A DNA stretch of 64,000 bases from assembly GCA_900320185.1 (NCBI GenBank), contig ONRD01000018.1:17978-81977 (forward strand). Reading direction: 5' to 3'. The stretch comes from an uncultured Bacteroidales bacterium. Its GTDB lineage: Bacteria > Bacteroidota > Bacteroidia > Bacteroidales > UBA932. Shown here piece by piece: positions 9,317 through 18,581 of the stretch. Position 1 is the first letter of the stretch; every line of letters starts with the position of its first letter. The position numbers were made by a program, and so were the translations under genes. The notes below the pieces were generated by a model. That model did no database searches. It was not told the DNA's origin and saw only the letters and a program-made list of their open reading frames with translations.

Positions 9317-11080
9317 TTATCTTCTGGCGGGGAACAGCAGTTTCATGTCTTCTTCCATCAGAGGCCCCGCCACGCTCTCGGGGATGAACGACCAATGCCC
9401 GATGACGGCCTCGTCGCCGATGCTTTCCGACTGGATTATATTGTTTTCCTTCAGGTAGTTATAGAGCAGTTCCCGGATTTCCGGAAGCAGGCTGGCGGTC
9501 CTTTCCCCGACAGTGTCTATGTCGATCCCCGCATCGGACAGGAGACTGCCTCCGCCGTTGGCCCTGTAGGAGGTCATGGCGACTTTGTAAGGTTGGTCAA
9601 AATTGAAAGTTGACCCATCGGCGAATGAAGAGATTGAAATCCTGGAACCGAAGGGTTTCGTCACGTCCACCGTGTAGTCCAGCCCACCGGCTGAGTCGAA
9701 GTTGTAGGACCTTTCGATGAAGGACCAGGACTTCTGTCCCGTCCGCTGGTCCTCCCTCTTCGCTATCTTGAGGACGTGTTCGCCCGGGGTCCCCCTGACT
9801 GTCGTGATCCACCTGTCGTAGGAGGCCTCAAGGTAGTCCTTGATTTCCTTCCCGGTCATTTCCACGACGTTCAGGGTGTTCTCGAAGGGGTAGATGGTGA
9901 ACAGGTCGTTGTAAAGGATGTCGCCTCCCTTGACGAAGCCGTTGAAAGTCAGCGGCGCCGCGAAGGAAATGTCTGCTCCGGAACTCTTCAGGCAGATCGT
10001 GTGGATGAGGTTGAGGTAGTCGCACATCCCCCTGTATGCGTCCCTTGTCCGGAGGTCCATTGCGAGTTCTCCGACCTTTGCGGTAGAGAAGGCTTTCACT
10101 GCGGCGTAATCATCGTGGAAGGCGGTCCGCATGGCCGTGTCCACCTTGTCGCGGTCTACCGCGATCAGGGATGCGTCCAGTTCCTTCCCTACGACTTTGC
10201 CCTTCCGGACCGTGATGTCCACTCCGCCCATGCCTACGTAGCGGCAGTGGCTTCCTGAGTTGACAAGGCAGATGGAGTCACGTTTCACGACTGCCGGCTT
10301 ATGGTCGTGGGAGCAGACCAGCAGGTCGACTCCCTGCAGGGTGTTCATCAGGTCGAGCCCCTGGCTCTCAAGCTGGGAACCGTCCCCGTCGCCGGTTGCG
10401 GAATGGACCGCCACTATGACGATGTGCGGCTTTTCCTTCGCCTTGACGGCGTCGACCTGTTCCTGCACCAGCGGTATCAGGTTCTCGAAGGTCATCCCGT
10501 ACCATAGGCTTTCCGACAGCCAGTTGCTGATGTTGGCGTTGTCGAATCCGAGTACGGCTATCTTGACTCCGTGGCGCCTGAGGATGGTGTATGTCCCGAA
10601 ATAGGGCTTCCCGTCGGAGGTCCGGATGGCGTTCCCGGCGAGGAAGGGGATGCCGGAAGCTTCCAGGTCCGCGGCGACCCTGTCGTAGCAGGCATGGCCG
10701 GTCTCGATGTCGTGGTTGCCTGCCACCACGGCGTCATATTCCATGTACGCTGCCATCCTTGGGTAGACGTGCGGCGTCACCGTGTCCACATAATTGAAAT
10801 AGTAGGCGGCGTTGTCGCCCTGGAGTATGTCTCCGGCATCGATCAGTATGACGTTCTCCTTTCCGGCGGCCCTGCGGACGCTGTCCACGACATACTTCAC
10901 TGCATAAAGCGATCTCTTCACGCCGTTCCCGACGTAGGTGGAGTCGAAGTAGGTGCCATGGATGTCGTTGGTGGTGAGCACCTTGAATGAATATTCCCCG
11001 TCTTTGGGAGCGGTGCAGCCGATCATTGCCGCAGCCACAGCCGCAATGGTTGCCGTTAAGGCGATGCGCTTGATTTCCAT
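9317..11080 (-). CDS. UshA-like 5'-nucleotidase / metallophosphatase lipoprotein
   Basis: A 587-residue exported enzyme with lipoprotein signal (AAMIGCTAPK). The metallophosphatase domain has the binuclear-metal motifs LTTNDIHGTYFD, LIDAGDILQGDNAAY, VVAGNHDIETGH, VAVHSATGDGDG and LVCSHDHKPAVV. The C-terminal 5'-nucleotidase domain covers about residues 340-560, with the substrate-loop-like YRANGGGSLL. Family members remove phosphate from nucleotides or nucleotide sugars outside the cytoplasmic membrane; exact substrate is unknown. It lies 46 bp behind the gene at 11127-12359 and is likely cotranscribed with it. Confidence 0.93.
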   Translation of the reverse strand: MEIKRIALTATIAAVAAAMIGCTAPKDGEYSFKVLTTNDIHGTYFDSTYVGNGVKRSLYAVKYVVDSVRRAAGKENVILIDAGDILQGDNAAYYFNYVDTVTPHVYPRMAAYMEYDAVVAGNHDIETGHACYDRVAADLEASGIPFLAGNAIRTSDGKPYFGTYTILRRHGVKIAVLGFDNANISNWLSESLWYGMTFENLIPLVQEQVDAVKAKEKPHIVIVAVHSATGDGDGSQLESQGLDLMNTLQGVDLLVCSHDHKPAVVKRDSICLVNSGSHCRYVGMGGVDITVRKGKVVGKELDASLIAVDRDKVDTAMRTAFHDDYAAVKAFSTAKVGELAMDLRTRDAYRGMCDYLNLIHTICLKSSGADISFAAPLTFNGFVKGGDILYNDLFTIYPFENTLNVVEMTGKEIKDYLEASYDRWITTVRGTPGEHVLKIAKREDQRTGQKSWSFIERSYNFDSAGGLDYTVDVTKPFGSRISISSFADGSTFNFDQPYKVAMTSYRANGGGSLLSDAGIDIDTVGERTASLLPEIRELLYNYLKENNIIQSESIGDEAVIGHWSFIPESVAGPLMEEDMKLLFPARR

Positions 11081-11126
11081 AAATATGCCTTGACTTTGGC
11101 CCGGTCGGGGGGATCCCCTGCCGGGA

Positions 11127-12359
11127 TTACATTATCATCTCGTGCCTTTCCGGACTTTTCATCCTGGAGGAGCGGCGGCCCAGGACCTTGTCGAGGTTGA
11201 AGACCAGGGAGAACTTCTGCTGCCAGCCCTGGTAGCCGCCTTCCGCGAAGTGGAACGCGAAGGCCAGCCTGAGGTCCAGGAAGGCTGAAACGTGCGGCTG
11301 GTAATATGCCTCGAACCTGTCGTAGAAGCCTTTATCTTTCCACGAGCCGGCGATCCCTTTGGCCTGGTAGAACGGGTTCCCCCTGTAAAGGTCCTGGCCG
11401 TAGATGGTGCCTTCCGGTGAGGTCACCTGGTAATAAGGGTACTGGGAAGTCCCGTAGTAGAGGCTGTTGTGGATCCCTATGCCCCTTGAACGTATGTCGA
11501 GGGCGGCTTCGGCTCCGTGCGTGATGTCATATTCCTTCCCCTTCGCCCTCTCCCTGTGGTAGCCGTAGATTCCGTTGAGGCTCAGCGAGAGCGCCTGCAG
11601 CTTCCCTGAAGTGAACGGGGCAAGGTCCAGCTCCACGAACGGGCTCACCGTGTGGTCGTCCACGACCCCGCCGAACATCTCGGCGTTGGCGTAGTGGTGC
11701 CCCATCGCCGCCCATCCTGCATTCAGGCAGCGGGTTACGGAGAATTTGCCGTAGGAGAAGATGAGGAACTGCTCCCTGCGGTTCTTCCCGTACTTTCCCT
11801 TCCAGTCCAGGCCGAGTTCGGCGTAGCTCCTCCTGTCGGAAAGCTTCATGAGGATGCCCTCTATGTTGTTGTCGTAGAAGCGCAGCTCGTCGTTGAGGAA
11901 AACGGCAGGTATGTTCCTCCCGGGAAACGCCCCGTCGGGGGTGTCCTGGGACCCGATGGCCGAGAACCGCCTCGAGAACATGCCTGCGAAGCAGCTCAGG
12001 TCCTTCCTGCCCACCTTCGTCTCCACGTTGTACCACAGGGACATTTCATGGAACAGGCCCCAGTTCTCGATCTTCCTGTCGTCAGCCATCACCGAGGCTT
12101 CGCCCATGTTCTTGAGCAGGTCTATCCCGGCCATGACGCTGTGGTGGAGATTCCCGTCCTGGTTGAACCCGACTCCGACCATCGGTGTCAAGCGTGCCGA
12201 ATGGAAGGTCTGCGAACGCGTGTAGTCTTCGTGCCCGGCGAACTCCCGGTTGTCGAAGTAGTACTCGTACAGGACATTGTAAAGGATGCGCGGTCCTTCC
12301 TGGCACATGGCAGGGAGAGCCGCAAGTGTGAGTATGATGGTTCCTAAAGCCTTTTTCAT
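11127..12359 (-). CDS. Exported protein, probable outer-membrane beta-barrel, function unknown
   Basis: A 410-residue protein with a signal peptide cut after LPAMCQ. The rest has alternating polar and aromatic segments with no hydrophobic helix (VLYEYYFDNREF, FSRRFSAIG, ASVMADDRKIENW), consistent with an outer-membrane barrel. It has no terminal aromatic as clear as in TonB receptors. I do not recognise the family. It shares an operon with the downstream nucleotidase lipoprotein, and a TATTTTTG box lies 17 bases upstream of the start. Confidence 0.8.
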   Translation of the reverse strand: MKKALGTIILTLAALPAMCQEGPRILYNVLYEYYFDNREFAGHEDYTRSQTFHSARLTPMVGVGFNQDGNLHHSVMAGIDLLKNMGEASVMADDRKIENWGLFHEMSLWYNVETKVGRKDLSCFAGMFSRRFSAIGSQDTPDGAFPGRNIPAVFLNDELRFYDNNIEGILMKLSDRRSYAELGLDWKGKYGKNRREQFLIFSYGKFSVTRCLNAGWAAMGHHYANAEMFGGVVDDHTVSPFVELDLAPFTSGKLQALSLSLNGIYGYHRERAKGKEYDITHGAEAALDIRSRGIGIHNSLYYGTSQYPYYQVTSPEGTIYGQDLYRGNPFYQAKGIAGSWKDKGFYDRFEAYYQPHVSAFLDLRLAFAFHFAEGGYQGWQQKFSLVFNLDKVLGRRSSRMKSPERHEMIM

Positions 12360-12375
12360 GTCTGTTTCGGGGACG

Positions 12376-12383
12376 CAAAAATA
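12376..12383 (-). promoter_or_regulatory. -7 box for the 12359-9317 operon
   Basis: The minus strand reads TATTTTTG, an exact TAnnTTTG match, 17 bases before the start codon at 12359. No clear TTG was found 19-21 bases further upstream. Confidence 0.5.
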
Positions 12384-12395
12384 CTTAATTTTTCG

Positions 12396-12403
12396 TAAAT
12401 TCG
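12396..12403 (+). promoter_or_regulatory. Possible -7 box of the GSCFA gene (near-leaderless)
   Basis: TAAATTCG matches TAnnTTTG at seven of eight positions and ends only 6 bases before the ATG at 12410. If it is used, the transcript would have almost no 5' leader. Confidence 0.35.
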
Positions 12404-12409
12404 CAGAAT

Positions 12410-13279
12410 ATGAAAGAACTTAGGCTCCAGACTCCCGTTGAGGCGGGACGAAGCCGCTGGGAGATATCTCTCGGCGACGGTGTCGTCACCCTGGGCAGCT
12501 GCTTCGCGGACAGCATCGGAAAGAGGATGGCCGACCTTGGATTCGACGTCACGCTGAACCCTTTCGGGACCGTTTACAATCCTGTCTCGCTGTGCAACTG
12601 CGTAGCGCGTCTCTCTTCCGGGATCCCCTTCACCGAGGACGAGTGCGTGAAGATGGGGGCCGGCAGCGGCCTCTACTGTTCGTTCAGCCACCACACATCC
12701 TTCGCACGGGCGGACAAGGAAACTTTCCTGCGTGACGCAAACGCCTCCCTGTCAAAGGCTTCCGCATCCTGGAAGAAGGCTTCGAAGGTCATCGTCACCC
12801 TTGGGACGGCATGGATCTATGAATATTCAAGGACGGGGGAGACGGTGTCCAACTGCCTGAAGGTGGATGCCAGGGAATTCACCCGCAGGAGGCTGGGAGT
12901 GAGGGAAGTGTCCGCCGTCCTCGGAAGCATGGTCTCCCGCTTCCCGGACAAGCAGTTCACTTTCACGGTGTCGCCGATACGCCACCTCAAGGACGGTGCG
13001 CACGGCAACCAGCTCAGCAAGAGCGTGTTGCTCCTGGCCGTGGAACAGGTCTTGTCCTCTTTCCCCGACAACTGCGACTATTTCCCCGCCTACGAGATCA
13101 TGATGGACGAACTCCGTGACTACCGCTTCTATGCCCCGGACATGGTCCATCCCTCCGAGGTGGCCGTGGACATCCTTTGGGACCGTTTCATGAAATTCGC
13201 GGTCCCCGCCCGGGATTATCCGGAAATCGAGAACCGCGAAAGACTTCTGCGCCGCAGCGCGCACAGGGAGATGCACTAG
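12410..13279 (+). CDS. GSCFA family protein
   Basis: A 289-residue protein of the SGNH/GDSL-hydrolase-related GSCFA family. The diagnostic motif is VVTLGSCFADSIGKRM near residue 28, followed by NPFGTVYNPVSL, VTLGTAWIYE, TVSPIRHLKDGAHGN and the C-terminal FYAPDMVHPSEVAV, whose Asp-x-x-His fits a catalytic dyad. No signal peptide is seen, so it is cytoplasmic or non-classical. Function of the family is not established; hydrolase or acyl-esterase activity is plausible. The stop codon overlaps the convergent ffh stop by 4 bp. Confidence 0.93.
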   Translation: MKELRLQTPVEAGRSRWEISLGDGVVTLGSCFADSIGKRMADLGFDVTLNPFGTVYNPVSLCNCVARLSSGIPFTEDECVKMGAGSGLYCSFSHHTSFARADKETFLRDANASLSKASASWKKASKVIVTLGTAWIYEYSRTGETVSNCLKVDAREFTRRRLGVREVSAVLGSMVSRFPDKQFTFTVSPIRHLKDGAHGNQLSKSVLLLAVEQVLSSFPDNCDYFPAYEIMMDELRDYRFYAPDMVHPSEVAVDILWDRFMKFAVPARDYPEIENRERLLRRSAHREMH

Positions 13280-14601
13280 CGGCGGAAAGCCCTCATCCTC
13301 TGGGCGATGTTGCCTGTCAGGGCCGATTTCATCATCTTCCTGGTCTGCTCGAACTGCTTGAGAAGCTTGTTCACTTCCGCGACATTGGTGCCGCTTCCTT
13401 CGGCTATCCTCTTGCGGCGGCTGCCGTTGATTATCTCGGGGTTGTCCCTCTCCTGGGGGGTCATCGACATGATGATGGCCTCGATCCCCTTGAAGGCCTT
13501 GTCGTTGTCGATGTCGACATCCTTGATGGCCCTGTCCATCCCGGGAATCATCCCGGCGAGGTCCTTGATGTTGCCCATCTTCTTGACCTGCTGGATCTGG
13601 TTGTAGAAGTCCATGAGGCCGAACTTGTCACGCGCCAGCTTCTTGCGGGTCTCCCTGGCCTGCTTCTCGTCGAACTGCTCCTGGGCCTTTTCCACGAGGG
13701 AGACGACGTCGCCCATCCCCAGGATGCGGTCCGCGACCCTGTCGGGATGGAACACGTCCATGGCTTCCATCTTCTCGCCGGTCGAGATGAACTTTATCGG
13801 CTTCCCGGTGACATATTTGATGGAAAGGGCGGCGCCGCCCCTGGTGTCTCCGTCCATCTTGGTGAGGACCACTCCGTCGAAGTCCAGCCTTTCATTGAAT
13901 ATCTTCGCGGTCTCGACGGCGTCCTGGCCGGTCATGGCGTCCACGACGAAGAGGGATTCGGTGGGCCTGACCGCATCGTGCAGGGCGGAGATCTCGTCCA
14001 TCAGTTCCTGGTCCACGGCGAGACGGCCGGCGGTGTCTATGATCACGACCGGGCAGCCTTCGGCCCTTGCCGCCTTGATCGCGTTCCCCGCTATCCGGAT
14101 GGGGTCCTTCACTCCTTCTTCAGTGTAGACAGGCACGCCAATGCCTTCGCCGAGTACCTTGAGCTGCTCGATTGCCGCGGGGCGGAAGGTGTCGCAGGCT
14201 GCCAGCATGACCTTCATCCCGCGCTTGCTCTTGATGTTCGAGGCCAGCTTGGCGGAGAAAGTGGTCTTTCCCGAACCGTTGAGGCCGGCGACCAGGACGA
14301 TGCCGGGATTCCCCTTGATGTTGATGTCCTGGGATTCGCTTCCCATGAAATCCGCAAGTTCGTCCCTGACGATCTTGACCATCATCTGCTGCGGCTTGAC
14401 AGCCGTCAGAACGTTCTGGCCCATCGCCTTGACCTTGACCTTTTCGCAGAAATCCTTGGCGACGCGGTAGCTTACGTCGGCATCCAGGAGTGCCTTCCGG
14501 ATGTCCTTGAGGGTCTCCGCCACGTTGATCTCGGTTATCCTTCCTTCTCCTTTCAGTATCTTGAAAGACCTTTCAAGTCTCTCCTGCAAATTCTCGAACA
14601 T
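13276..14601 (-). CDS. ffh: Signal recognition particle protein Ffh
   Basis: SRP54 GTPase that binds signal sequences of nascent membrane proteins together with 4.5S RNA. The N domain covers residues 1-90. The G domain has LNGSGKTTFSAKLA (G1), DTFRPAAIEQLK, IIDTAGRLAVDQELMDE (G3) and LTKMDGDTRGGAA (G4). The methionine-rich M domain closes the protein, ending MKSALTGNIAQRMRAF. The frame is open upstream to 14775, but MFENLQERLERSF at 14601 is the family start and a -7 box lies at 14629. The product is 441 residues, a normal length. It overlaps the GSCFA gene tail to tail by 4 bp. Confidence 0.97.
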   Translation of the reverse strand: MFENLQERLERSFKILKGEGRITEINVAETLKDIRKALLDADVSYRVAKDFCEKVKVKAMGQNVLTAVKPQQMMVKIVRDELADFMGSESQDINIKGNPGIVLVAGLNGSGKTTFSAKLASNIKSKRGMKVMLAACDTFRPAAIEQLKVLGEGIGVPVYTEEGVKDPIRIAGNAIKAARAEGCPVVIIDTAGRLAVDQELMDEISALHDAVRPTESLFVVDAMTGQDAVETAKIFNERLDFDGVVLTKMDGDTRGGAALSIKYVTGKPIKFISTGEKMEAMDVFHPDRVADRILGMGDVVSLVEKAQEQFDEKQARETRKKLARDKFGLMDFYNQIQQVKKMGNIKDLAGMIPGMDRAIKDVDIDNDKAFKGIEAIIMSMTPQERDNPEIINGSRRKRIAEGSGTNVAEVNKLLKQFEQTRKMMKSALTGNIAQRMRAFRR

Positions 14602-14628
14602 AATGAAAGCCTTTTTCGGTTCAGGCTG

Positions 14629-14636
14629 CAAATATA
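14629..14636 (-). promoter_or_regulatory. ffh: -7 box of ffh
   Basis: The minus strand reads TATATTTG, an exact TAnnTTTG element, 27 bases before the ffh start codon at 14601. It supports that start over the longer open frame. Confidence 0.55.
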
Positions 14637-14792
14637 CAAAAATGACATGACATGGAACACTTCCCTTGCGTGCGTGCCTGTGTGGGTGTGCGCGGGCGTG
14701 ATTTTTGCAGTAAAAACAAGTCTGCGGACCGGCACGGTGCGGTACCGGCACGCCCACGTACGCTGAAACAATCAATCAACTCAATAACCGAA

Positions 14793-16712
14793 ATGAAAAG
14801 AACGTATTTGATTCTGGCAACCGCCCTCGTGCTCGCCCTTTCTTCATGTGGGCAGGAAAAAGCGGCGGGCGAAGCATCAGTGGACCTGTTCCCGGATACC
14901 TGGGTGGCGACCGACGCCCTCGGCAGGACGATGCCTCTCATCGATTCCGTAGGACCTTTGAAAACCGACCACCAGCGCGCCGTCGGCATATTCTACATCA
15001 CATGGCACACCCAGAATGCCTATGACGCCGAGGGACATACCGATGTCACCAAGGTCCTCCAGGAGGACCCTTCCGCAAGGCTCAGGCACGACCATCCCCT
15101 TTGGAAATACGGTGGCGGCCATTGGGGCGAACCCGAGATGGGCTACTTCCTCAGCCAGGACGAATGGGTGATCCGCAAGGACATATCCATGCTCCAGGAT
15201 GCAGGGGTCGACGTCCTCGTGATGGATGTCACGAACGGAGTCTGCTACTGGGACGAGTGGGAGGTCCTCTTCTCGACCATGATGAAGATGCGCGAGGAAG
15301 GGAACAAGACGCCTCAGTTCGTGTTCTGGTCCTTCAACAACAAGCCCGTGGAAGTGGTCAAGTCCCTCTATGAGCGCTATTACAAGCAGAACAAATTCTC
15401 CGACCTCTGGTTCTACTGGGACGGCAAGCCGCTTCTCCTGTACAACGCCCATCCGGAGGCTGACGCCAACGGCCATTACGAGGCTTCCGCAGCTGATTAT
15501 CCGAAGGAGATATTCGATTTCTTCACGCTCCGCAACATGTGGTGGGGCTACTACAAGTGGCAGGGAGAGCGCTACATCGGCACCGAGGACAACTGGAGCT
15601 TCGGCTACAGCATGGCCGACGACAGCATAATAAACATGACACCCAAGGAGCTTGTCTCAAAGCACGGCGGCCAGCTTGAGGAGGCTGCGGTGACTCCTGC
15701 CCAGCATCCCGTTACAATGACGGCCGTCCCGATGGGTGTCGGCAAGTCCTGGTCTCGTGCCGGCGGTGAGCCCGAACTTGACGAATACGACATGCCGAAG
15801 GAGGCCTACGTGCCCTGGCTCGGCAAGACCGTGGAGCATCCGACCGGCTACGGAATCTACTTCCAGGAGCGCTGGGAAGACGCCCTCGCCGCCGATCCGC
15901 CCTTCATCTACCTGAATGACTGGAACGAATGGACTGCCGGCAAGTACGGCAACGGCGGAAAGACGATGTGGCTCGGCCGCGAGAACTCATTCTATTTCGT
16001 CGACCAGTACAATGCCGAATTCAACCGTACCATCCAGCCAATGAAGGGAGGCTACACCGACAACTACTACATGCAGATGGCCCAGAACATCCGCCGCTAC
16101 AAGGGCGTCCGCCCGATTCCTGAGAACACCGGCCTCAGGAAGGTGAAGGTGGACGGTTCGTTCTCGGACTGGAAAGGCGTGAAGGTGGTCTATCGCGACA
16201 CCCGCGGGGACGTGACCTTCCGCGATGCCAAGGGCTATGCCGGCCTGCATTACACCGATTCTACCGGCCGCAACGACATCCAGGATTCGAAGGTCGCCGT
16301 GACCCCTGACGGCCAGGTCTGCTTCTATGCGAAGACCGGTTCGGCCATCACTCCGTGCACCGACCCGAACTGGATGCTGCTCCTTGTCGACACCGACCAG
16401 GACGCTTCGACGGGCTGGTTCGGCTATGACATCCTCGTCAACAAGGAGGTCGTGGACGGGAAGACCAGCCGCGTCATGAAGTATTCAGACGGAGCATGGG
16501 TCCCCGCAGGGGAGGCTTCCTTCCGTGTCGCCGGGAACGAGCTGGAGCTCTCCGTACCCGCCGGGTTGCTGGGAGTTTCAGGCGACAAGGCCTCCTTCGA
16601 CTTCAAGTGGGCGGACAACCCGTCCGACCTTGACGACATAATCACTCTCTGCACCACCGGTGACACGGCGCCAAACCGCAGGTTCAACTTCAGGTTCATC
16701 TGGAAGAAGTAA
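14793..16712 (+). CDS. GH71/GH99-like glycoside hydrolase lipoprotein with C-terminal CBM9-like domain
   Basis: A 639-residue lipoprotein (MKRTYLILATALVLALSSCG). Residues about 30-430 form a TIM-barrel-like domain resembling GH71/GH99-type enzymes (WVATDALGRTMP, FYITWHTQN, DAGVDVLVMDVTNG, FIYLNDWNEWTAGKYG). Residues about 470-639 resemble CBM9-type sugar-binding domains (VKVDGSFSDWKGVKV, MLLLVDTDQDASTGWFGYDI). The start at 14793 gives a clean lipobox; the frame is open to 14652 but upstream residues look non-coding. It is the most divergent of four tandem paralogues and the only one with a lipobox. A glycan target is likely; specificity cannot be read from the sequence. Confidence 0.85.
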   Translation: MKRTYLILATALVLALSSCGQEKAAGEASVDLFPDTWVATDALGRTMPLIDSVGPLKTDHQRAVGIFYITWHTQNAYDAEGHTDVTKVLQEDPSARLRHDHPLWKYGGGHWGEPEMGYFLSQDEWVIRKDISMLQDAGVDVLVMDVTNGVCYWDEWEVLFSTMMKMREEGNKTPQFVFWSFNNKPVEVVKSLYERYYKQNKFSDLWFYWDGKPLLLYNAHPEADANGHYEASAADYPKEIFDFFTLRNMWWGYYKWQGERYIGTEDNWSFGYSMADDSIINMTPKELVSKHGGQLEEAAVTPAQHPVTMTAVPMGVGKSWSRAGGEPELDEYDMPKEAYVPWLGKTVEHPTGYGIYFQERWEDALAADPPFIYLNDWNEWTAGKYGNGGKTMWLGRENSFYFVDQYNAEFNRTIQPMKGGYTDNYYMQMAQNIRRYKGVRPIPENTGLRKVKVDGSFSDWKGVKVVYRDTRGDVTFRDAKGYAGLHYTDSTGRNDIQDSKVAVTPDGQVCFYAKTGSAITPCTDPNWMLLLVDTDQDASTGWFGYDILVNKEVVDGKTSRVMKYSDGAWVPAGEASFRVAGNELELSVPAGLLGVSGDKASFDFKWADNPSDLDDIITLCTTGDTAPNRRFNFRFIWKK

Positions 16713-16744
16713 CTGAAAGACCGACCATATCACGACTCAAAGAC

Positions 16745-18562
16745 ATGAAAGGAATCAGAATTTCCTTGTCCCTGTTGCTGGCCCTTGCCGCAGCCGTCCC
16801 GGCTGTTGCGCAGGGTACTGCCAGCGACCCGTGGGCCGCTACCGACGCCCTTGGGCGCAAGGTCCGCTCCTACGACGAGGCACCCGCCAGGCGCGACGGC
16901 AAGTTCGTGGCCATATTCTACTGGACCTGGCACGACGTGAAACGGCATAACGACGACTGGCAGGTCAAGAACATCACCGAGATCGTCCGGCAGTACCCCG
17001 AGGCGATGAGTGACATCGACCACCCGGTCTGGGTTAAATCCGAGAAGACCGGCCAGTACTATTATTGGGAGCAGCCGCTGCTGGGCTACTACCTGACTAC
17101 CGACAAGTGGGTCCTCCGCAAGCATGCCGAAATGCTGGCCGACGCCGGAGTCGACGCGGTGTTCTTCGACTGCACCAACGGCAGCAACACCTGGAAGGCA
17201 TCCACCGAAGCCTTGATGGAGACCTGGGACCAGGCGCAGAAAGACGGAGTGAACGTGCCCAAGATCGCGTTCATGCTCAATTTCGGGCCCCTCCCGTCCT
17301 CACGCGCGGCGCTGCGCCAACTGTACACGGACATTTACAAGCCCGGCCGCTATGAGAACCTCTGGTTCATCTGGAAGGGCAAGCCTTGCATCATGGGGTA
17401 TCCCGAGGCCCTCGGGGACGACCCGCTCGACCGTGAGATAGCCGGTTTCTTCACCTTCCGTCCCGGACAGCCGGACTATGTCGACGGCCCGACCCGGCCC
17501 GACCAGTGGGGGTGGCTGGAGAACTATCCCCAGCACGGCTATGTGCCTTCGACAGGCCCGGACGGGAAGACTCGCTACGAGCAGGTGACGGTCGGCATCG
17601 CCCAGAACACCAACCCCGACCGGAAAGGCCACTGCGGCGCGTTCAACACCAAGGATGCATATGGCCGCAACTGGTCGATCCGCAACGGCTTCGACCCGCG
17701 TCCCGACGGCTACCTCTACGGCTGGAACTTCGCCGAGCAGTGGGAAAGGGCTTTCGAACTCGATCCCGAACTTGTCTTCGTCACGGGCTGGAACGAGTAC
17801 ATCGCCGGCCGCTGGGGGGCTCCATGGAACGGAGATCCTTTCTCCTTCGTGGACCAGTACAACTGGGTCTGCAGCCGTGACATCGAGCCTAACGCCGGCT
17901 GGGGCGACAAGGGAGACGTCTACTACCTGCAGCTGGTGGACCAGGTCCGCAAGTTCAAGGGCATGACTCCGCCGGAACCGGTGTCGGCTCCCAAGCCGGT
18001 CAGGCTCCGCAAGTTCTCCGACTGGGATGACGTGACGCCGTATTTCTCTGCATACAAGGGGAATACCTTCCATCGTGATGCCGATGGCTCTGCGAACCTG
18101 CACTACGTCGACAATACCGGCCGCAACGACATCGTCGGCGCCAAGGTGGCCCGCGACGGCAAGTATCTCTACTTCTACGTCGAGACGGCGGAGGCTCTTT
18201 CGCCGAAGACCGACCCTCACTGGATGCAGCTTTTCATCGACGTTGACCGCGACAAGGCCACCGGCTGGAACGGTTACGACTTCGTGGTGAACCGGGTTTC
18301 CCCGAAGGGGAGCAAGGCCCGTCTTGAGAAGAACGTCCAGGGAATATGGATGTGGGAGGATGCCGCGAAGGTGAAGTTCTTCGCCAAGGGCAACCGCCTT
18401 GTGGTCCGCATCCCTCGTTCGGTGCTTGGCGTCGGCGGAAAGGTCGACCTCGAGTTCAAGTGGAACGACAACATGCAGAAGGAAGGCGACATCATGGACT
18501 TCTACGTCAGCGGCGACACGGCTCCCGGAGGACGTTTCAATTATGTATATACAGCTGAATAA
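16745..18562 (+). CDS. GH71/GH99-like exported glycoside hydrolase, tandem copy 2
   Basis: A 605-residue secreted protein with signal peptide ending AVPAVAQG. The catalytic-like domain carries WAATDALGRKVRSYDEAP, AIFYWTWHDVK, DAGVDAVFFDCTNGSNTW, PDYVDGPTRPDQWGW and FVTGWNEYIAGRW. The acidic residues in GWNEY and DCTNG are candidates for catalysis. The C-terminal CBM9-like part (about 445-605) has HWMQLFIDVDRDKATGWNGY. It is 32 bp after the first copy and 19 bp before the next, so the set is one transcription unit. Long stretches are nearly identical to copies 3 and 4. It probably acts in the periplasm or at the surface on an imported or host/plant glycan. Confidence 0.87.
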   Translation: MKGIRISLSLLLALAAAVPAVAQGTASDPWAATDALGRKVRSYDEAPARRDGKFVAIFYWTWHDVKRHNDDWQVKNITEIVRQYPEAMSDIDHPVWVKSEKTGQYYYWEQPLLGYYLTTDKWVLRKHAEMLADAGVDAVFFDCTNGSNTWKASTEALMETWDQAQKDGVNVPKIAFMLNFGPLPSSRAALRQLYTDIYKPGRYENLWFIWKGKPCIMGYPEALGDDPLDREIAGFFTFRPGQPDYVDGPTRPDQWGWLENYPQHGYVPSTGPDGKTRYEQVTVGIAQNTNPDRKGHCGAFNTKDAYGRNWSIRNGFDPRPDGYLYGWNFAEQWERAFELDPELVFVTGWNEYIAGRWGAPWNGDPFSFVDQYNWVCSRDIEPNAGWGDKGDVYYLQLVDQVRKFKGMTPPEPVSAPKPVRLRKFSDWDDVTPYFSAYKGNTFHRDADGSANLHYVDNTGRNDIVGAKVARDGKYLYFYVETAEALSPKTDPHWMQLFIDVDRDKATGWNGYDFVVNRVSPKGSKARLEKNVQGIWMWEDAAKVKFFAKGNRLVVRIPRSVLGVGGKVDLEFKWNDNMQKEGDIMDFYVSGDTAPGGRFNYVYTAE

Positions 18563-18581
18563 CCGATACATGCGCGATATC

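Noticed and set aside
13177-14766. Plus-strand ORF of 529 codons opposite ffh
   Set aside because: Antisense of a certain housekeeping gene, without family motifs.
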